From contig JAUNAB010000009.1 of assembly GCA_030527795.1 (NCBI GenBank), forward strand, positions 1 to 64,000: 64,000 bases of DNA, written 5' to 3'. This document shows, piece by piece, positions 27,716-38,216 of this stretch. This DNA comes from Pasteurellaceae bacterium. GTDB taxonomy: Bacteria > Pseudomonadota > Gammaproteobacteria > Enterobacterales > Pasteurellaceae. Each line of letters starts with the position of its first letter. The first letter of the stretch is position 1. A program made the translations under genes and the position numbers. Under the pieces are notes generated by a model, which was not told where the DNA came from, did no database searches, and saw only the letters and a program-made list of their open reading frames with translations.

Positions 27716-28882
27716 ATGAATTTACATGAGTACCAAGCAAAACAGATTTTTGAACAATATGGGCTTCCTGTAAGTAAAGGGATTGTTTGTTCGAGTATTG
27801 AACAAGGTTTGGACGCAGTAAAACAGCTAGGTGCAGCACCTTGGGTTGCGAAATGTCAAGTGCATGCAGGAGGGCGTGGTAAAGCGGGCGGTGTGAAGTT
27901 ATTGCAGTCAGAGCAAGAGTTACGTGATTTTTTTGCGTTGTTTTTAGGTAAACGCCTAGTCACATTTCAGACGGATTGCAACGGACAAGTCGTTCAGCAA
28001 ATTTATTTGGAAACTGTTTCACAGATTAAGCAAGAATTGTATTTGAGTGCGGTCGTTGATCGCTCGGCACAATGTATCACTGTGATTGCTTCGGCGTCGG
28101 GTGGGGTTGATATTGAAGAAGTAGCAGAAAAAACGCCGCATTTAGTGCATAAAATATGGCTTGATCCTTTATTAGGGGCTCAGGCATTTCAAGGTCGGGA
28201 ATTGGCATTTAAATTAGGGTTAACAGGTAAACAAGTTCACCAATTTGCCGATATTTTTTGCCGTTTAGTGAAAATGTTTATTGAAAAGGATCTTGCCCTT
28301 GTTGAAGTCAATCCATTAGTTGTGCTTGATAATGATGATCTACATTGCTTAGATGCTAAGATTGTGGTGGATAGCAATGCGCTATATCGCCAACCTGAAT
28401 TAAAAGCAATGCGTGATTTGAGCCAAGAAGATATCCGCGAAGCACAAGCGGAACAATGGAATTTAAACTATGTCGCACTTGATGGAAATATTGGTTGTTT
28501 AGTGAATGGTGCAGGGCTTGCTATGGGAACAATGGATATGGTGAAATTGCACGGCGGTAAACCTGCTAACTTTTTGGATGTTGGCGGCGGTGCCACCAAA
28601 GAACGTGTGGCGGAAGCTTTTAAAATTATTTTAACCGATCAATCGGTTAAAGCAATTCTAGTCAATATTTTTGGCGGTATTGTGCGTTGTGATTTAATTG
28701 CGGAAGGTGTCGTTGCTGCGGTAAATGATGTGGGCGTAACAGTGCCAGTTATTATTCGTTTAGAAGGTAATAATGCAGAGCTTGGACGTGAAATTTTGGT
28801 ACGAAGTGGATTAAATATTCAACCTGCGACAACCTTAACCAGTGCCGCAACATTAGCAGTTCAAGCAGCGGGAGCAAAATAA
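27716..28882 (+). CDS. sucC: Succinyl-CoA synthetase beta subunit SucC
   Basis: ATP-grasp subunit, 388 aa, that with SucD interconverts succinyl-CoA and succinate with nucleotide phosphorylation. It shows [18 protein letters not shown], the ATP-grasp [21 protein letters not shown] and [18 protein letters not shown] is optimally placed before the ATG. Its last base is shared with the sucD start (TAATG). Confidence 0.98.
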   Translation: MNLHEYQAKQIFEQYGLPVSKGIVCSSIEQGLDAVKQLGAAPWVAKCQVHAGGRGKAGGVKLLQSEQELRDFFALFLGKRLVTFQTDCNGQVVQQIYLETVSQIKQELYLSAVVDRSAQCITVIASASGGVDIEEVAEKTPHLVHKIWLDPLLGAQAFQGRELAFKLGLTGKQVHQFADIFCRLVKMFIEKDLALVEVNPLVVLDNDDLHCLDAKIVVDSNALYRQPELKAMRDLSQEDIREAQAEQWNLNYVALDGNIGCLVNGAGLAMGTMDMVKLHGGKPANFLDVGGGATKERVAEAFKIILTDQSVKAILVNIFGGIVRCDLIAEGVVAAVNDVGVTVPVIIRLEGNNAELGREILVRSGLNIQPATTLTSAATLAVQAAGAK

Positions 28883-29763
28883 TGGCAATTTTAATTGATA
28901 AAGACACGAAAGTAATTTGTCAGGGATTCACAGGAAGCCAAGGGACATTTCATAGCGAACAAGCCCTTGCTTATGGCACAAAATTAGTTGGCGGCGTTTC
29001 CCCAAATAAAGGTGGCACAATGCATTTAGGTTTGCCTGTGTTTAATACTGTGCGTGAAGCCGTCGAGCAAACAGGAGCGAGTGCATCAATTATTTATGTT
29101 CCAGCCCCTTTTTGCAAAGATGCGATTTTGGAAGCGATTGATGCGGGTATTCAATTTATTGTTTGTATCACCGAAGGTATTCCTACATTGGATATGATGG
29201 TCGTTAAACAAAAATTAAACCAAAGCAGTGTGATGATGATTGGCCCAAATTGTCCTGGGGTGATCACGCCCAATGAATGTAAAATGGGTATTATGCCTGC
29301 TAATATTCACCGTAAAGGCAGAGTGGGGATTGTTTCTCGCTCTGGTACGTTAACCTATGAAGCAGTCAAACAAACAACCGATCTAGGTTTGGGGCAATCT
29401 ACCTGTGTGGGTATTGGTGGCGATCCGATTCCTGGTACAAACTTTATTGATATTCTAGCCCTATTTGAACAAGATGCTCAAACCGATGCAATCGTGATGA
29501 TTGGTGAGATTGGTGGTAGTGCAGAAGAGGAAGCTGCCGGCTTTATTAAAAATCACATTACAAAGCCCGTGGTCAGTTATATTGCAGGGATGACGGCGCC
29601 AAAAGGAAAACGAATGGGGCATGCAGGTGCGATCATTAATGGTGGCAAAGGCAGTGCAGAAGGCAAACTCGCGGCTTTAGAAGCGGCAGGCGTTATTTGT
29701 GTTAATAGCTTGGCGGAGATAGGAAATAAAGTAAAAGAAGTTTTATTGTTATCAGATTGTTAG
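28882..29763 (+). CDS. sucD: Succinyl-CoA synthetase alpha subunit SucD
   Basis: Alpha subunit, 293 aa, with a CoA-binding Rossmann domain ([19 protein letters not shown]), [10 protein letters not shown] and the phospho-His loop GHAGAI (about residue 250). It overlaps sucC by one base, so translation is coupled. A strong terminator follows. Confidence 0.98.
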   Translation: MAILIDKDTKVICQGFTGSQGTFHSEQALAYGTKLVGGVSPNKGGTMHLGLPVFNTVREAVEQTGASASIIYVPAPFCKDAILEAIDAGIQFIVCITEGIPTLDMMVVKQKLNQSSVMMIGPNCPGVITPNECKMGIMPANIHRKGRVGIVSRSGTLTYEAVKQTTDLGLGQSTCVGIGGDPIPGTNFIDILALFEQDAQTDAIVMIGEIGGSAEEEAAGFIKNHITKPVVSYIAGMTAPKGKRMGHAGAIINGGKGSAEGKLAALEAAGVICVNSLAEIGNKVKEVLLLSDC

Positions 29764-29766
29764 AAT

Positions 29767-29797
29767 AAAAAACCACCTTTCCTAAGGCGGTTTTTTA
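29767..29797. terminator. Terminator between sucD and the acyltransferase gene
   Basis: AAAACCACCTT/AAGGCGGTTTT stem (one mismatch) with A and T runs on both sides, so it can serve both convergent genes. Confidence 0.85.
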
Positions 29798-29807
29798 TAG
29801 ATTAGTT

Positions 29808-30848
29808 TTATTTTTCTAATGTCAAACTCAAATGAGAACTTAATTTAGGTATTTTAACTAATGATAATTTTTCCTTTAGTTTAATTAATAAATAGGAAGT
29901 TATATAAGAAACTACTAATAAATTAAGCAGAATTAAAATAGTATAACGTGGAAAATAAATCAGATCTTTAGCAAAATGGTAGCAATAGAATGAATGTGTT
30001 AGCCACATAAAGATGCAATTTTTTCCGATATTCTCAATGCCTTTTCTAATAAATGGATGGCTAATGTCTGAAAGAAATCTGATAGCTAAAGCTAGCAAAG
30101 GGACTAAATAAAGCATACTCATATAAGACCAATGGAACATACACCAAGATGTAATTGAAGTAAAAATAACAATCAATACGATTTTATTTATTAATCTTAT
30201 TATATTGTTTTCTGATTCAATCTTATTAATATATTTTACTATTGTTGTGTTATATGTTCCAAATGCGAAGCCAATGATATAAGCCAATAACCAGTTTAAT
30301 ACAGCGTTAATCTCATTAACATTCGTTATAATATCCTTAGCTAAGAATGCAATAACAACAACGGATAAAATAGATTGTCTCGTTTTTTGCAGCAATGGTG
30401 TGATTGCAATGCAACAAAGATATAGAAAAATAAACCACCATTCTCCATTGTAAGAGCTAGAGTAACCAATAAAGTTTTGGAAGAAAGCTCTCATATCTAT
30501 ATTAATATTAGGTAAATGGAAAATAAAATAATCAATAGGAATAAAGATCGCAAATACAAGCCAATAATTTTTATAGAAGTTAACAATTTTCTTGAAATAA
30601 TATTGCCCATCTGCCTGATTTTGTATGGAAAATCCATAACCACTTATGAATAGGCAAAGTGGAACGCAATATTTACCAAAAATACCTATAAGTTGTTCTA
30701 ATGGTAAGGAATCCATAATAGGAATGATGGTATATTTTTGAGACATTCTATCAGGGAATGCAAATAAATGATGGATAAACATTAAAATAATAGCGATGCC
30801 TTGGATATAGTGGCTATTATCTCTTGTGAATACACCTTGTTTTTTCAT
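29808..30848 (-). CDS. Acyltransferase family 3 membrane protein
   Basis: Integral membrane protein of 346 aa with about ten hydrophobic segments and the family 3 hallmark near the N terminus: IQGIAIILMFIHHLFAF (His-His at about 26-27). Such proteins O-acetylate or succinylate surface polysaccharides, LPS or other carbohydrates. It is more AT-rich than its neighbours, contains no repeat copy and has no functionally related neighbour, which suggests later acquisition. Substrate unknown. Confidence 0.85.
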   Translation of the reverse strand: MKKQGVFTRDNSHYIQGIAIILMFIHHLFAFPDRMSQKYTIIPIMDSLPLEQLIGIFGKYCVPLCLFISGYGFSIQNQADGQYYFKKIVNFYKNYWLVFAIFIPIDYFIFHLPNINIDMRAFFQNFIGYSSSYNGEWWFIFLYLCCIAITPLLQKTRQSILSVVVIAFLAKDIITNVNEINAVLNWLLAYIIGFAFGTYNTTIVKYINKIESENNIIRLINKIVLIVIFTSITSWCMFHWSYMSMLYLVPLLALAIRFLSDISHPFIRKGIENIGKNCIFMWLTHSFYCYHFAKDLIYFPRYTILILLNLLVVSYITSYLLIKLKEKLSLVKIPKLSSHLSLTLEK

Positions 30849-31077
30849 TACTCATACCTTTATATAAAATGACTGAAAGTTCTCTTATTTTTAGTGAATA
30901 AGTGAAAGGAAATTCTGTGATATAAAAGTGTGTCGAGTAAATTGAACGAGATGGAAATTATCTTGCTATTAAAGTAAATCGCTAATTATAGTGTCGTAAT
31001 TTATTAACTCAACTCTTATTAATGAGTATTAGGAAATAAATGCTATTATAGGGTTTTATTAAGAATTCATACTTGAA
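30849..31077. other. AT-rich gap between the acyltransferase gene and ulaD terminator
   Basis: No open frame or RNA was recognised. It should hold the acyltransferase promoter on the minus strand, but no strong hexamer pair was identified. Confidence 0.5.
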
Positions 31078-31111
31078 TAAAAACCGCGGTCAATAATGAC
31101 CGCGTTTTTTT
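31078..31111 (-). terminator. ulaD terminator (compact inverted repeat)
   Basis: AACCGCGGTCA and TGACCGCGTTT face each other across only a few bases, giving a tight hairpin at the end of the minus-strand ulaABCD operon. Confidence 0.85.
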
Positions 31112-31140
31112 GGAAATGGAAAAAGAGTGGAGTTTGGCAA

Positions 31141-31815
31141 TTATTTCCAGTATTTATCAATTTCTGCACGAATTGCTTCGGCTGTTTGTTTGCCTTTTTC
31201 GCCAACTAACGCACGACCAGCAATAAAGGCTTTCGCGTTGCGAATGTCTTTGAATAAATGAATCTCTTCAGGGACAATTCCGCCGGTAATAGATAACTCA
31301 AGCCCAAGATCAGATAATTTTTTCATTAATTCCACATCTTCAGCTGTCCAACCTTTTCCTGCTAGCTCTGCATCGCGTGAACGGTGATAAATGGCTTGTT
31401 TAACACCCAAATCAACCCAAGATTTTGCATCGTCTAGTGTCCAGTTGCCATAGATTTCAATTTGGATTTCTTTCGGTGTTTTAGGATTAAATTCAGCGTT
31501 AAAATCGTCCGCGACTTTTTTACACGCTGCTTTGGTTGCGGGATGAGCTGCCGCAGAAACGGTCAGCCAATCTGCACCAGCTTCAAATGCCATTTTCGCT
31601 AAAATCGCCCCACCATCGGTTGTTTTCAAGTCACAAACAAGATAATGATTTGGGTGTAATGCACGTAAGGTTTTGACGGCTTTCATTCCTTCTGCACAAG
31701 CTAAAATGGTGCCAACTTCAATGATATCAACAAGATTTTCTGCATTTTTTGCATCGGCAACAGCTTTTTCAAGGCTTAATGAATCGAGTGCAATTTGGAG
31801 AAGTGGTTTTGACAT
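31141..31815 (-). CDS. ulaD: 3-keto-L-gulonate-6-phosphate decarboxylase UlaD
   Basis: Decarboxylates 3-keto-L-gulonate-6-phosphate to L-xylulose-5-phosphate in ascorbate use. It is a 224-aa barrel of the OMP decarboxylase superfamily with LQIALDSLSLEKA, the metal/catalytic CDLKTTDGG (about 69-77) and a C-terminal phosphate site FIAGRALVGEKG. It is the last gene of ulaA-B fusion, ulaC, ulaD on the minus strand. Confidence 0.96.
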   Translation of the reverse strand: MSKPLLQIALDSLSLEKAVADAKNAENLVDIIEVGTILACAEGMKAVKTLRALHPNHYLVCDLKTTDGGAILAKMAFEAGADWLTVSAAAHPATKAACKKVADDFNAEFNPKTPKEIQIEIYGNWTLDDAKSWVDLGVKQAIYHRSRDAELAGKGWTAEDVELMKKLSDLGLELSITGGIVPEEIHLFKDIRNAKAFIAGRALVGEKGKQTAEAIRAEIDKYWK

Positions 31816-31846
31816 AATATTTTCCTTTTAAATAAGAGTAATCTTT

Positions 31847-32317
31847 TTAAGCTAATGCTGCATCAATAACTGCAAGCACGTCGTCTTTGGTTTGGCATTT
31901 TAAGAATTTATTTAAATCTACTCCTGTTTCACTTTCAGGATCAGCATCTTCAAAAACTTGCGTAATTTCCATAATGCCTTCCATATGGGTATCTGAATCA
32001 CTTCCTGCTAGCGTAACTAAAACGTGAATTGGGCTGTCTTCACCATCAAAATACACAGGTTCGGATAGAGTAACTAAAGCAAATGCTGTTTTAATCACCC
32101 CTTCTTCTGGGCGAGCGTGTGGCATTGCCAAGCCTGGTGCAAGAATAATATAAGGCCCCATTTCGCTAACTTTAGCGATGATATTGTCATAGTAACAAGT
32201 CTCAATTGCCCCAGATGCAACAAGCATATCCGTACCGATTTTTATGGCATCTTGCCAGTTGCTTGCTTGTTGATTAAGTTTGATTGAATTGTTTTCAATT
32301 AATGACTCTTTTAACAT
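31847..32317 (-). CDS. ulaC: Ascorbate PTS IIA component UlaC
   Basis: PTS IIA protein of 156 aa of the mannitol/fructose type. The phosphorylated His is in LAPGLAMPHARPEEGV (about 72). It receives phosphate from HPr and passes it to the IIB domain of the neighbouring fused permease. AAGGATG precedes the ATG. A long stem-loop lies in the spacer from ulaA. Confidence 0.95.
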   Translation of the reverse strand: MLKESLIENNSIKLNQQASNWQDAIKIGTDMLVASGAIETCYYDNIIAKVSEMGPYIILAPGLAMPHARPEEGVIKTAFALVTLSEPVYFDGEDSPIHVLVTLAGSDSDTHMEGIMEITQVFEDADPESETGVDLNKFLKCQTKDDVLAVIDAALA

Positions 32318-32347
32318 AAGAACATCCTTAAATTTATTGAAGTAGTC

Positions 32348-32378
32348 CTGCTACTACAACCTTAAAATGTAGTAGCAG
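32348..32378 (-). other. Stem-loop between ulaAB and ulaC
   Basis: CTGCTACTACA/TGTAGTAGCAG, an 11-bp perfect stem with a 9-nt loop and no T run. It is probably an intercistronic mRNA processing or stabilising hairpin rather than a terminator. Confidence 0.75.
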
Positions 32379-32388
32379 AATGATTAGA

Positions 32389-34200
32389 TTATTGATTGAT
32401 ATGTTTTTCAATTAAGGCAATGAGTTCATCACCGAATGAATTTGGGTTTAGCATATTTTTAACGCCAAGTACGGATTTGCCTTCACCGACTTCAATTTCG
32501 CCAGATAAATGTTGGCTTGAGACGATGATATCAATATCGTTGAGTTTGCCTTTGTAATCCGTTACAGCACAAGAATCCATTACATTCGGAATGCTACGTT
32601 TATCGAGATAAGCTTTAATTTTCATTTTCATCATCATTGATGAACCTTGACCTGAACCACAGACTGCAAGGATACGAATTGCTCGTGCAGCACCTTCACC
32701 TTCAGATTGGGTTTGTGTTGCAGGGGCAACTTGTTCTGCCGCTTGTTGTTGAATAGACTCTTCAACATCATCAAGGTTATAGCCATCCATTTGCTCTAAG
32801 GTTTTACCAGCAGCTGCTGCAGCTGCTTCATCTGCACGTAATTTTTTAGATGCAAAGAACATATACACCATTGCGAGAAGGATAAGGATAAAGAAGAATC
32901 CTGGAATGCTAACGATACCTTGTAATACTGGTGGGAAGAATAATGCCCAGTCTGCCATACCCATCCAACCATTGAAGGTTGTGCCTTGGCTTGCAAGTAA
33001 ATGAATTACCCAAGCTGAGCCAAAGACTTCAATTAATCCCATAACAAAACAGATCTTCATTACGGCTTTCCAACCACCGAATTGGTTCGCAAAAACCCCA
33101 ACGGTTGCATTAGAGAAAAACATTGGAATAAAGCCAGGGATAATTAAAATTGGTGCGTTGAATGCAAGCATTAATCCTACTGCCACAAACTGACCAATTG
33201 CACCCCACATAAAACCGAATACCATTGCATTTGGAGAGAAGGCATAAATAGCTGCACAGTCAATGGCTAATACTGAGTTTGGAATGACACGTTCTGAAAT
33301 CCCTTTAAATGCTTCGGAAAGTTCAGCGACAAACATACGAACACCAGTTACGATGATTTGAATGGCTACAGCGAATTTTAAACCTGTTTCAAGGATATAC
33401 ATAGACCAATGGGTTTTTCCTGCCATAGTTTGTAAATTATCTAAACCAAAAGAAAGTAAGATAATACCAAAGAACACGGTCATCACGAGTGCGGTTGCTG
33501 AAATGCTATCGTGGAAAATATGTAACCAACCCGGTAGTTTCATATTATCAACAGAATCATTTTTATCACCAAGTTTTGGTGCTAATTTTGTGGCAACCCA
33601 AGAGGCGATTTGTTGTTGGTGTCCAATAGAAAAACCTGCACCGCCAGTAACCGCTTGAGTTGGTTTATACATAATATTGGATGAAATTCCCCAATAAAGT
33701 GCCATTAAGACCGCGGTATAGATAATGGTTTCCCACATAGATGCACCGATAATCATATAAAATACGGCAACTAAGCCAACTTGTTGGAACATAATATGCC
33801 CTGTTAGCATAATTGTGCGAATACCAGTAAAGCGTCTAAACACCACTAATAAGACATTCAAGAGCAAGGCGAGTAACACGGCATAACCAACCCAACCATA
33901 ATTATCGCCCATTGCCTCAATGGTTGATTGCATACTGGTATAAGGATCAATCACCGCCCCTGTAAGATGATGAAATTCAGATAGTTTTGAAATAATCGGT
34001 TTAAAACTACTAGTCAATGTGCCAGAACCAATTTGAACCATCATAAAACCTACGATAGTTTTAATTGTTCCTTTAATAACGGTCGTCGTATCTTTTTTTA
34101 GTAGAATATAACCGAGACAAGCCACAATACCTAATAAGAAAGGTGCTTTTGAGAGTACCTGCTCATTAAATCCTAAAAATAGATTATAAAGTGTTTCCAT
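32389..34200 (-). CDS. ulaA: Fused ascorbate PTS permease IIC-IIB (UlaA-UlaB)
   Basis: A 603-aa protein combining the L-ascorbate membrane channel (IIC, about 1-460, ten or more hydrophobic segments) with the cytoplasmic phosphotransfer domain (IIB, about 510-603). In E. coli these are separate UlaA (about 465 aa) and UlaB (about 101 aa). The join is an Ala/Gln-rich linker ([12 protein letters not shown] to [10 protein letters not shown]). The IIB active Cys lies in [14 protein letters not shown]. It imports ascorbate as ascorbate-6-phosphate. First gene of the minus-strand operon, divergent from ulaG with CRP-type sites between. Confidence 0.94.
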   Translation of the reverse strand: METLYNLFLGFNEQVLSKAPFLLGIVACLGYILLKKDTTTVIKGTIKTIVGFMMVQIGSGTLTSSFKPIISKLSEFHHLTGAVIDPYTSMQSTIEAMGDNYGWVGYAVLLALLLNVLLVVFRRFTGIRTIMLTGHIMFQQVGLVAVFYMIIGASMWETIIYTAVLMALYWGISSNIMYKPTQAVTGGAGFSIGHQQQIASWVATKLAPKLGDKNDSVDNMKLPGWLHIFHDSISATALVMTVFFGIILLSFGLDNLQTMAGKTHWSMYILETGLKFAVAIQIIVTGVRMFVAELSEAFKGISERVIPNSVLAIDCAAIYAFSPNAMVFGFMWGAIGQFVAVGLMLAFNAPILIIPGFIPMFFSNATVGVFANQFGGWKAVMKICFVMGLIEVFGSAWVIHLLASQGTTFNGWMGMADWALFFPPVLQGIVSIPGFFFILILLAMVYMFFASKKLRADEAAAAAAGKTLEQMDGYNLDDVEESIQQQAAEQVAPATQTQSEGEGAARAIRILAVCGSGQGSSMMMKMKIKAYLDKRSIPNVMDSCAVTDYKGKLNDIDIIVSSQHLSGEIEVGEGKSVLGVKNMLNPNSFGDELIALIEKHINQ

Positions 34201-34319
34201 TGAATACCTCGATGAGATTTAGAATTAAATTGAAAACTGATGATCATTTTTGTGAGTAAAAATGATTTGTTAGCATAATAGCAGTATTAAAATAGGAAAA
34301 AAGATTATTCTTGACGTTT

Positions 34320-34335
34320 TGTGAAGTGGATCACA
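34320..34335. promoter_or_regulatory. CRP site in the ula divergon
   Basis: TGTGAAGTGGATCACA: both half-sites are perfect (TGTGA-N6-TCACA). Confidence 0.85.
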
Positions 34336-34470
34336 AAAAATTTATCAAAATATTCAAGAGAATTTATTGGGAATTAAAATTTATATTCGCTTATTTTTAG
34401 ATGTTTCATTACTTAAATATAAGTATTAATCCAATTTAATGGGGCTTCTGAAATAAAAATAAATTAAAAA

Positions 34471-34486
34471 TGAGATCTGTGTCACA
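34471..34486. promoter_or_regulatory. Second CRP-type site nearer ulaG
   Basis: TGAGATCTGTGTCACA: 9 of 10 half-site positions, 91 bp before ulaG. Confidence 0.65.
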
Positions 34487-34576
34487 AAAAATAGAAAAAG
34501 TATTTTACAATTATTTGTGATTGCTTATGATTAAAAAAGATTAAATTATCGTTAAGTAAACACAGGAGTTTAAAAA

Positions 34577-35668
34577 ATGAGTAAAGTATCAGAAATCACT
34601 CGTGAAAGTTGGATTTTATCTACTTTTCCAGAATGGGGTACATGGTTAAATGAAGAAATTGAACAAGAAGTTGTACCTGAAGGCAATTTCGCTATGTGGT
34701 GGCTGGGTTGTGTAGGCGTATGGATTAAGACCCCAGCAGGTGCAAATATTTGTATGGATCTATGGTGTGGTCGCGGTAAAAACACGAAAAAAGTAAAAGA
34801 TATGGTGCGTGGGCATCAAATGGCAAATATGGCGGGTGTGCGTAAATTGCAACCTAACTTACGTGCACAGCCAATGGTGCTCGATCCTTTTGCAATTAAT
34901 GAAGTTGACTTTATTCTTGCATCACATTATCACAGCGATCATATTGATGTAAATGTTGCCGCTGCAATTGTGAATAACCCAAAATTAGATCATGTTAAAT
35001 TCGTTGGGCCTTGGCATTGTGCGGAATTATGGAAAAAATGGGGTGTGTCTGAAGAACGTATTATTATCGTAAAACCAGGTGATGTAGTGAAATTAAAAGA
35101 CGTTGAAATTCACGCATTAGATTCATTTGATCGTACATGTTTAGTGACTTTACCTGTTGAAGGTGCTGAAAATAATGGTGGTGAATTAGCAGGCCTTTGC
35201 CCATCAGATGAAGAAATGGGACGTAAAGCAGTGAATTATGTGTTTAAAACACCAGGTGGCACCATTTATCACGGTGCAGATAGCCATTATTCTATTCAGT
35301 TTGCAAAACACGGTAAACAATTTGATATTGACGTAGCATTAAATAACTATGGTGAAAACCCTGTAGGTATCGCGGATAAAATGACCTCTGTTGATTTACT
35401 TCGTATGGCTGAATGTTTGCGTACAAACGTGATTATTCCTGTTCACTACGATATTTGGACAAACTTTATGGCAAGCACGCAAGAAATCATTGATTTATGG
35501 CGTATGCGTAAAGATCGCTTGCAATATAAATTCCATCCATTTATTTGGGAAGTGGGCGGTAAATATGTGTATCCGCGTGATAAAGATTTAATTGAATATC
35601 ATCATCCACGTGGTTTTGATGATTGTTTTGAACAAGAACCAAATATTCAATTTAAATCAATGCTATAA
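34577..35668 (+). CDS. ulaG: L-ascorbate-6-phosphate lactonase UlaG
   Basis: Opens the lactone of ascorbate-6-phosphate to 3-keto-L-gulonate-6-phosphate. At 363 aa it matches E. coli UlaG (354 aa). It is a metallo-beta-lactamase fold with [13 protein letters not shown] (about 114-126), HGADSHYS and the late VHYDIW. AGGAG is well placed before the ATG. It begins the plus-strand ula half-operon and is followed by its own hairpin terminator. Confidence 0.97.
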   Translation: MSKVSEITRESWILSTFPEWGTWLNEEIEQEVVPEGNFAMWWLGCVGVWIKTPAGANICMDLWCGRGKNTKKVKDMVRGHQMANMAGVRKLQPNLRAQPMVLDPFAINEVDFILASHYHSDHIDVNVAAAIVNNPKLDHVKFVGPWHCAELWKKWGVSEERIIIVKPGDVVKLKDVEIHALDSFDRTCLVTLPVEGAENNGGELAGLCPSDEEMGRKAVNYVFKTPGGTIYHGADSHYSIQFAKHGKQFDIDVALNNYGENPVGIADKMTSVDLLRMAECLRTNVIIPVHYDIWTNFMASTQEIIDLWRMRKDRLQYKFHPFIWEVGGKYVYPRDKDLIEYHHPRGFDDCFEQEPNIQFKSML

Positions 35669-35676
35669 GTTGAATA

Positions 35677-35704
35677 AAACCACTCTGATTATTCAGAGTG
35701 GTTT
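35677..35704 (+). terminator. Hairpin after ulaG
   Basis: A perfect 12-bp stem AAACCACTCTGA/TCAGAGTGGTTT with a TTAT loop; the T run is interrupted, so read-through to ulaR is possible. Confidence 0.75.
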
Positions 35705-35759
35705 ATTGTTCATTATGGCTTTCAGGATAGAAAAGCATTGAAGGATAAATTAAAAAATA

Positions 35760-36506
35760 ATGAACGAAAATTATCGACATAGAAAATTGTTAGATTTATT
35801 AGAACAACGTCAGGTACTTTCTACAACAGAAATTATTGAATTACTTAATATTTCACCCGCGACAGCTCGGCGAGATATTAATAAATTGCATGAACAAGGT
35901 AGATTAAAAAAAGTAAGGAATGGCGCTGAAGCACTTTCAAATTCGCAAGATAAGACCGAACCTTACCACATTCATCATTTTGATGAAAAACAACGTATTG
36001 CTAGAGCCGCATTAAAATTATGCAATGATGGCGATAGTGTTGTATTAACTTGTGGTTCAACTATGCATATTTTAGGCAGTTTATTAGTTGGAAGAAAAAT
36101 TCAAGTCATTACGCATTATTTGCCTTTGGCAAATTATTTAATTGAAAATCAACATGAAGATATTGTGATTATTGGTGGGCAATATAACAAAACAAAGAAA
36201 ATTATGTTGTCGTTAAATAATCAGAATGAATGTATGTATGCGTCAAATATTATGTTTACTAGTGGGAAAGGTTTTACGACCGAAGGATTATTTAAAACCG
36301 ATATGATCATTGCCCATTCTGAACAACAGATGTCTGCCAAAGCAGGTAAATATGTTGTGCTATTAGATAGTTCAAAATTAGGCAAAGAAGTAGGGATGTT
36401 GTTTAATGAATTGCATCATATTGATGTATTAATTACAGGACAGGAGTCCGATCCTGTAATTATTGAACAATTACGACAAAAAGGGCTAGAAATTATTCTG
36501 GCATAA
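35760..36506 (+). CDS. ulaR: DeoR-family regulator UlaR
   Basis: Likely repressor of the ula genes, with ascorbate-6-phosphate as the known effector in E. coli. At 248 aa it has an N-terminal DeoR winged helix (TTEIIELLNISPATARRDINKLHEQG, about 22-47) and a sugar-phosphate-sensing domain (GDSVVLTCGSTMHILG). It is placed inside the ula locus between ulaG and ulaE rather than at its edge. The ribosome site is weak. Confidence 0.92.
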   Translation: MNENYRHRKLLDLLEQRQVLSTTEIIELLNISPATARRDINKLHEQGRLKKVRNGAEALSNSQDKTEPYHIHHFDEKQRIARAALKLCNDGDSVVLTCGSTMHILGSLLVGRKIQVITHYLPLANYLIENQHEDIVIIGGQYNKTKKIMLSLNNQNECMYASNIMFTSGKGFTTEGLFKTDMIIAHSEQQMSAKAGKYVVLLDSSKLGKEVGMLFNELHHIDVLITGQESDPVIIEQLRQKGLEIILA

Positions 36507-36514
36507 GGATAAAT

Positions 36515-37375
36515 ATGAGAAAGCATAAATTAGGAATCTATGAAAAAGCCTTACCAAAAAATATTAGCTGGCAAGATCGCCTTTCTATTGCAAAAGCCTG
36601 TGGCTTTGATTTTGTAGAAATGTCAATTGATGAAACGGATGAACGTTTAGCACGATTAGATTGGTCTAAAAAAGAACGCATTAAGTTAGTAAAATCTATT
36701 ATTAACACGGGCGTTACCATTCCATCAATTTGTCTTTCAGGACATCGCCGTTTTCCATTTGGTAGCCGAGATCAAGCTACACGCCAAAAAGCCTATGAAA
36801 TTATGGAAAAAGCCATTCAGTTGGCGGTAGATTTAGGCGTTCGTACTATTCAGCTTGCTGGGTATGATGTTTATTATGAAGAGCAAGATGAAGGCACCAT
36901 TCAACGCTTTGAAGAAGGATTAAAATGGGCGGTGGAATTGGCCGCAAGTAACCAAGTTACTTTAGCGGTAGAGATTATGGACACACAATTTATGAGCTCA
37001 ATTAGCCGTTGGAAAAAATGGGATGACATTATTAAATCGCCTTGGTTTACCGTTTATCCCGATATTGGCAACTTGACCGCGTGGAATGATAATGTGGCGG
37101 ACGAATTAAAATTAGGCATTGACAAAATCTCAGCCGTGCATCTTAAAGACACCTATAAAGTCACTGAAACCTGCAAAGGACAATTCCGTGATGTGCCATT
37201 TGGTGAGGGTTGTGTGGATTTTGTCGCATTTTTTAAAACCTTGGCAGAATTAAATTACCGCGGTGCATTTTTAATTGAAATGTGGACGGAAAAAGCCGAT
37301 GAACCGATTGCGGAGATTATCAATGCACGCCGTTGGATTGAACAAAAAATGAAAGAAGGAGGTTTCCAATGTTAG
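36515..37375 (+). CDS. ulaE: L-xylulose-5-phosphate 3-epimerase UlaE
   Basis: Converts L-xylulose-5-phosphate to L-ribulose-5-phosphate. It is a xylose-isomerase-like barrel of 286 aa with [23 protein letters not shown] near the N terminus, the metal ligand in [21 protein letters not shown] and HLKDTYKV...EGCVDF. It starts 8 bp after ulaR and overlaps ulaF by 7 bp. Confidence 0.96.
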   Translation: MRKHKLGIYEKALPKNISWQDRLSIAKACGFDFVEMSIDETDERLARLDWSKKERIKLVKSIINTGVTIPSICLSGHRRFPFGSRDQATRQKAYEIMEKAIQLAVDLGVRTIQLAGYDVYYEEQDEGTIQRFEEGLKWAVELAASNQVTLAVEIMDTQFMSSISRWKKWDDIIKSPWFTVYPDIGNLTAWNDNVADELKLGIDKISAVHLKDTYKVTETCKGQFRDVPFGEGCVDFVAFFKTLAELNYRGAFLIEMWTEKADEPIAEIINARRWIEQKMKEGGFQC

Positions 37376-38061
37376 AAGCATTACGTAAAAAAGTATTACA
37401 AGCCAATTTAGCACTCCCTAAACATAAATTAGTGACATTCACTTGGGGAAACGTGAGTGAACTTGATCGTGAAACAGGTTTGGTTGCCATCAAGCCATCA
37501 GGGGTAGATTACGATGTGATGACTGCGGATGATATCGTGATTGTTGATTTACAAGGCAATCGTGTTTGGGGCAATAAGAAACCATCTTCTGATACACCAA
37601 CGCATTTAGAGTTGTATCGCCAATTTCCTGAAATTGGTGGCATTGTGCATACTCATTCTCGTCACGCAACCATTTGGTCGCAAGCGGGCGAAGATATTAT
37701 TGCTGCAGGAACAACGCACGCTGACTATTTTTATGGTTCAATTCCTTGTACTCGCAAAATGACACGTGAAGAAATTCAAGGCGAATATGAATTAGAAACG
37801 GGGAAAGTGATCGTGGAAACATTCCGTCAACGTGGTATCGAACCTAAAGACGTGCCTGCGGTGCTCGTGCATTCGCACGGACCATTTGCTTGGGGAACGG
37901 ATGCCGATAACGCCGTGCATAATGCCGTTGTATTGGAAGAAGTTGCGTATATGAATTTGTTTAGTCGCCAATTACGCCCAAATCTCGCTTCAATGCAACA
38001 AGAATTGCTAGATAAGCATTATTTACGTAAACACGGCAAAAATGCGTATTATGGACAATAA
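37369..38061 (+). CDS. ulaF: L-ribulose-5-phosphate 4-epimerase UlaF
   Basis: Produces D-xylulose-5-phosphate, linking ascorbate use to the pentose phosphate pathway. It is a class II aldolase-type zinc enzyme of 230 aa with [22 protein letters not shown], the zinc site HTHSRHAT (about 95-102) and [15 protein letters not shown] lies at the ideal distance before its ATG. AraD is a close paralogue; context decides for UlaF. Confidence 0.95.
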   Translation: MLEALRKKVLQANLALPKHKLVTFTWGNVSELDRETGLVAIKPSGVDYDVMTADDIVIVDLQGNRVWGNKKPSSDTPTHLELYRQFPEIGGIVHTHSRHATIWSQAGEDIIAAGTTHADYFYGSIPCTRKMTREEIQGEYELETGKVIVETFRQRGIEPKDVPAVLVHSHGPFAWGTDADNAVHNAVVLEEVAYMNLFSRQLRPNLASMQQELLDKHYLRKHGKNAYYGQ

Positions 38062-38079
38062 TACTGTGTAATTTAGCAT

Positions 38080-38126
38080 AAAACCGCGGTCAAAAATTCG
38101 TTCGTTTTTTTGACCGCGGTTTTTTA
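38080..38126 (+). terminator. ulaF terminator (inverted repeat copies)
   Basis: Two complete facing copies with A and T runs after ulaF. Confidence 0.9.
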
Positions 38127-38179
38127 TTTAGGCAGATTTTCTGCATTGATTGCATTTTGCTAAGTCAGTGATTTTCGAT

Positions 38180-38203
38180 TATTATATTAAAAATTATATA
38201 ACG
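38180..38203. promoter_or_regulatory. ModE box upstream of modB
   Basis: TATTATATT, six bases, TATATAACG. The right half is the textbook ModE half-site; the left half matches CATTATATA at 7 of 9. It lies 14 bp before modB. Confidence 0.7.
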
Positions 38204-38216
38204 AAAATGTTATTTT

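Larger units (their letters stand above)
34201..34576. promoter_or_regulatory. ula divergent control region
   Basis: A 376-bp AT-rich gap between the ulaA and ulaG starts. It holds a perfect CRP-type site (34320) and a near-perfect one (34471), listed separately, and a weaker half at 34516 (TGTGATTGCTTATGAT). UlaR operators are expected, but no repeat could be assigned with confidence. Confidence 0.7.

Noticed and set aside
28040..28060. AGTGCGGTC, the only near match to the Hin-type uptake core
   Set aside because: A single copy without the full core or TCAAAA tail; consistent with chance.
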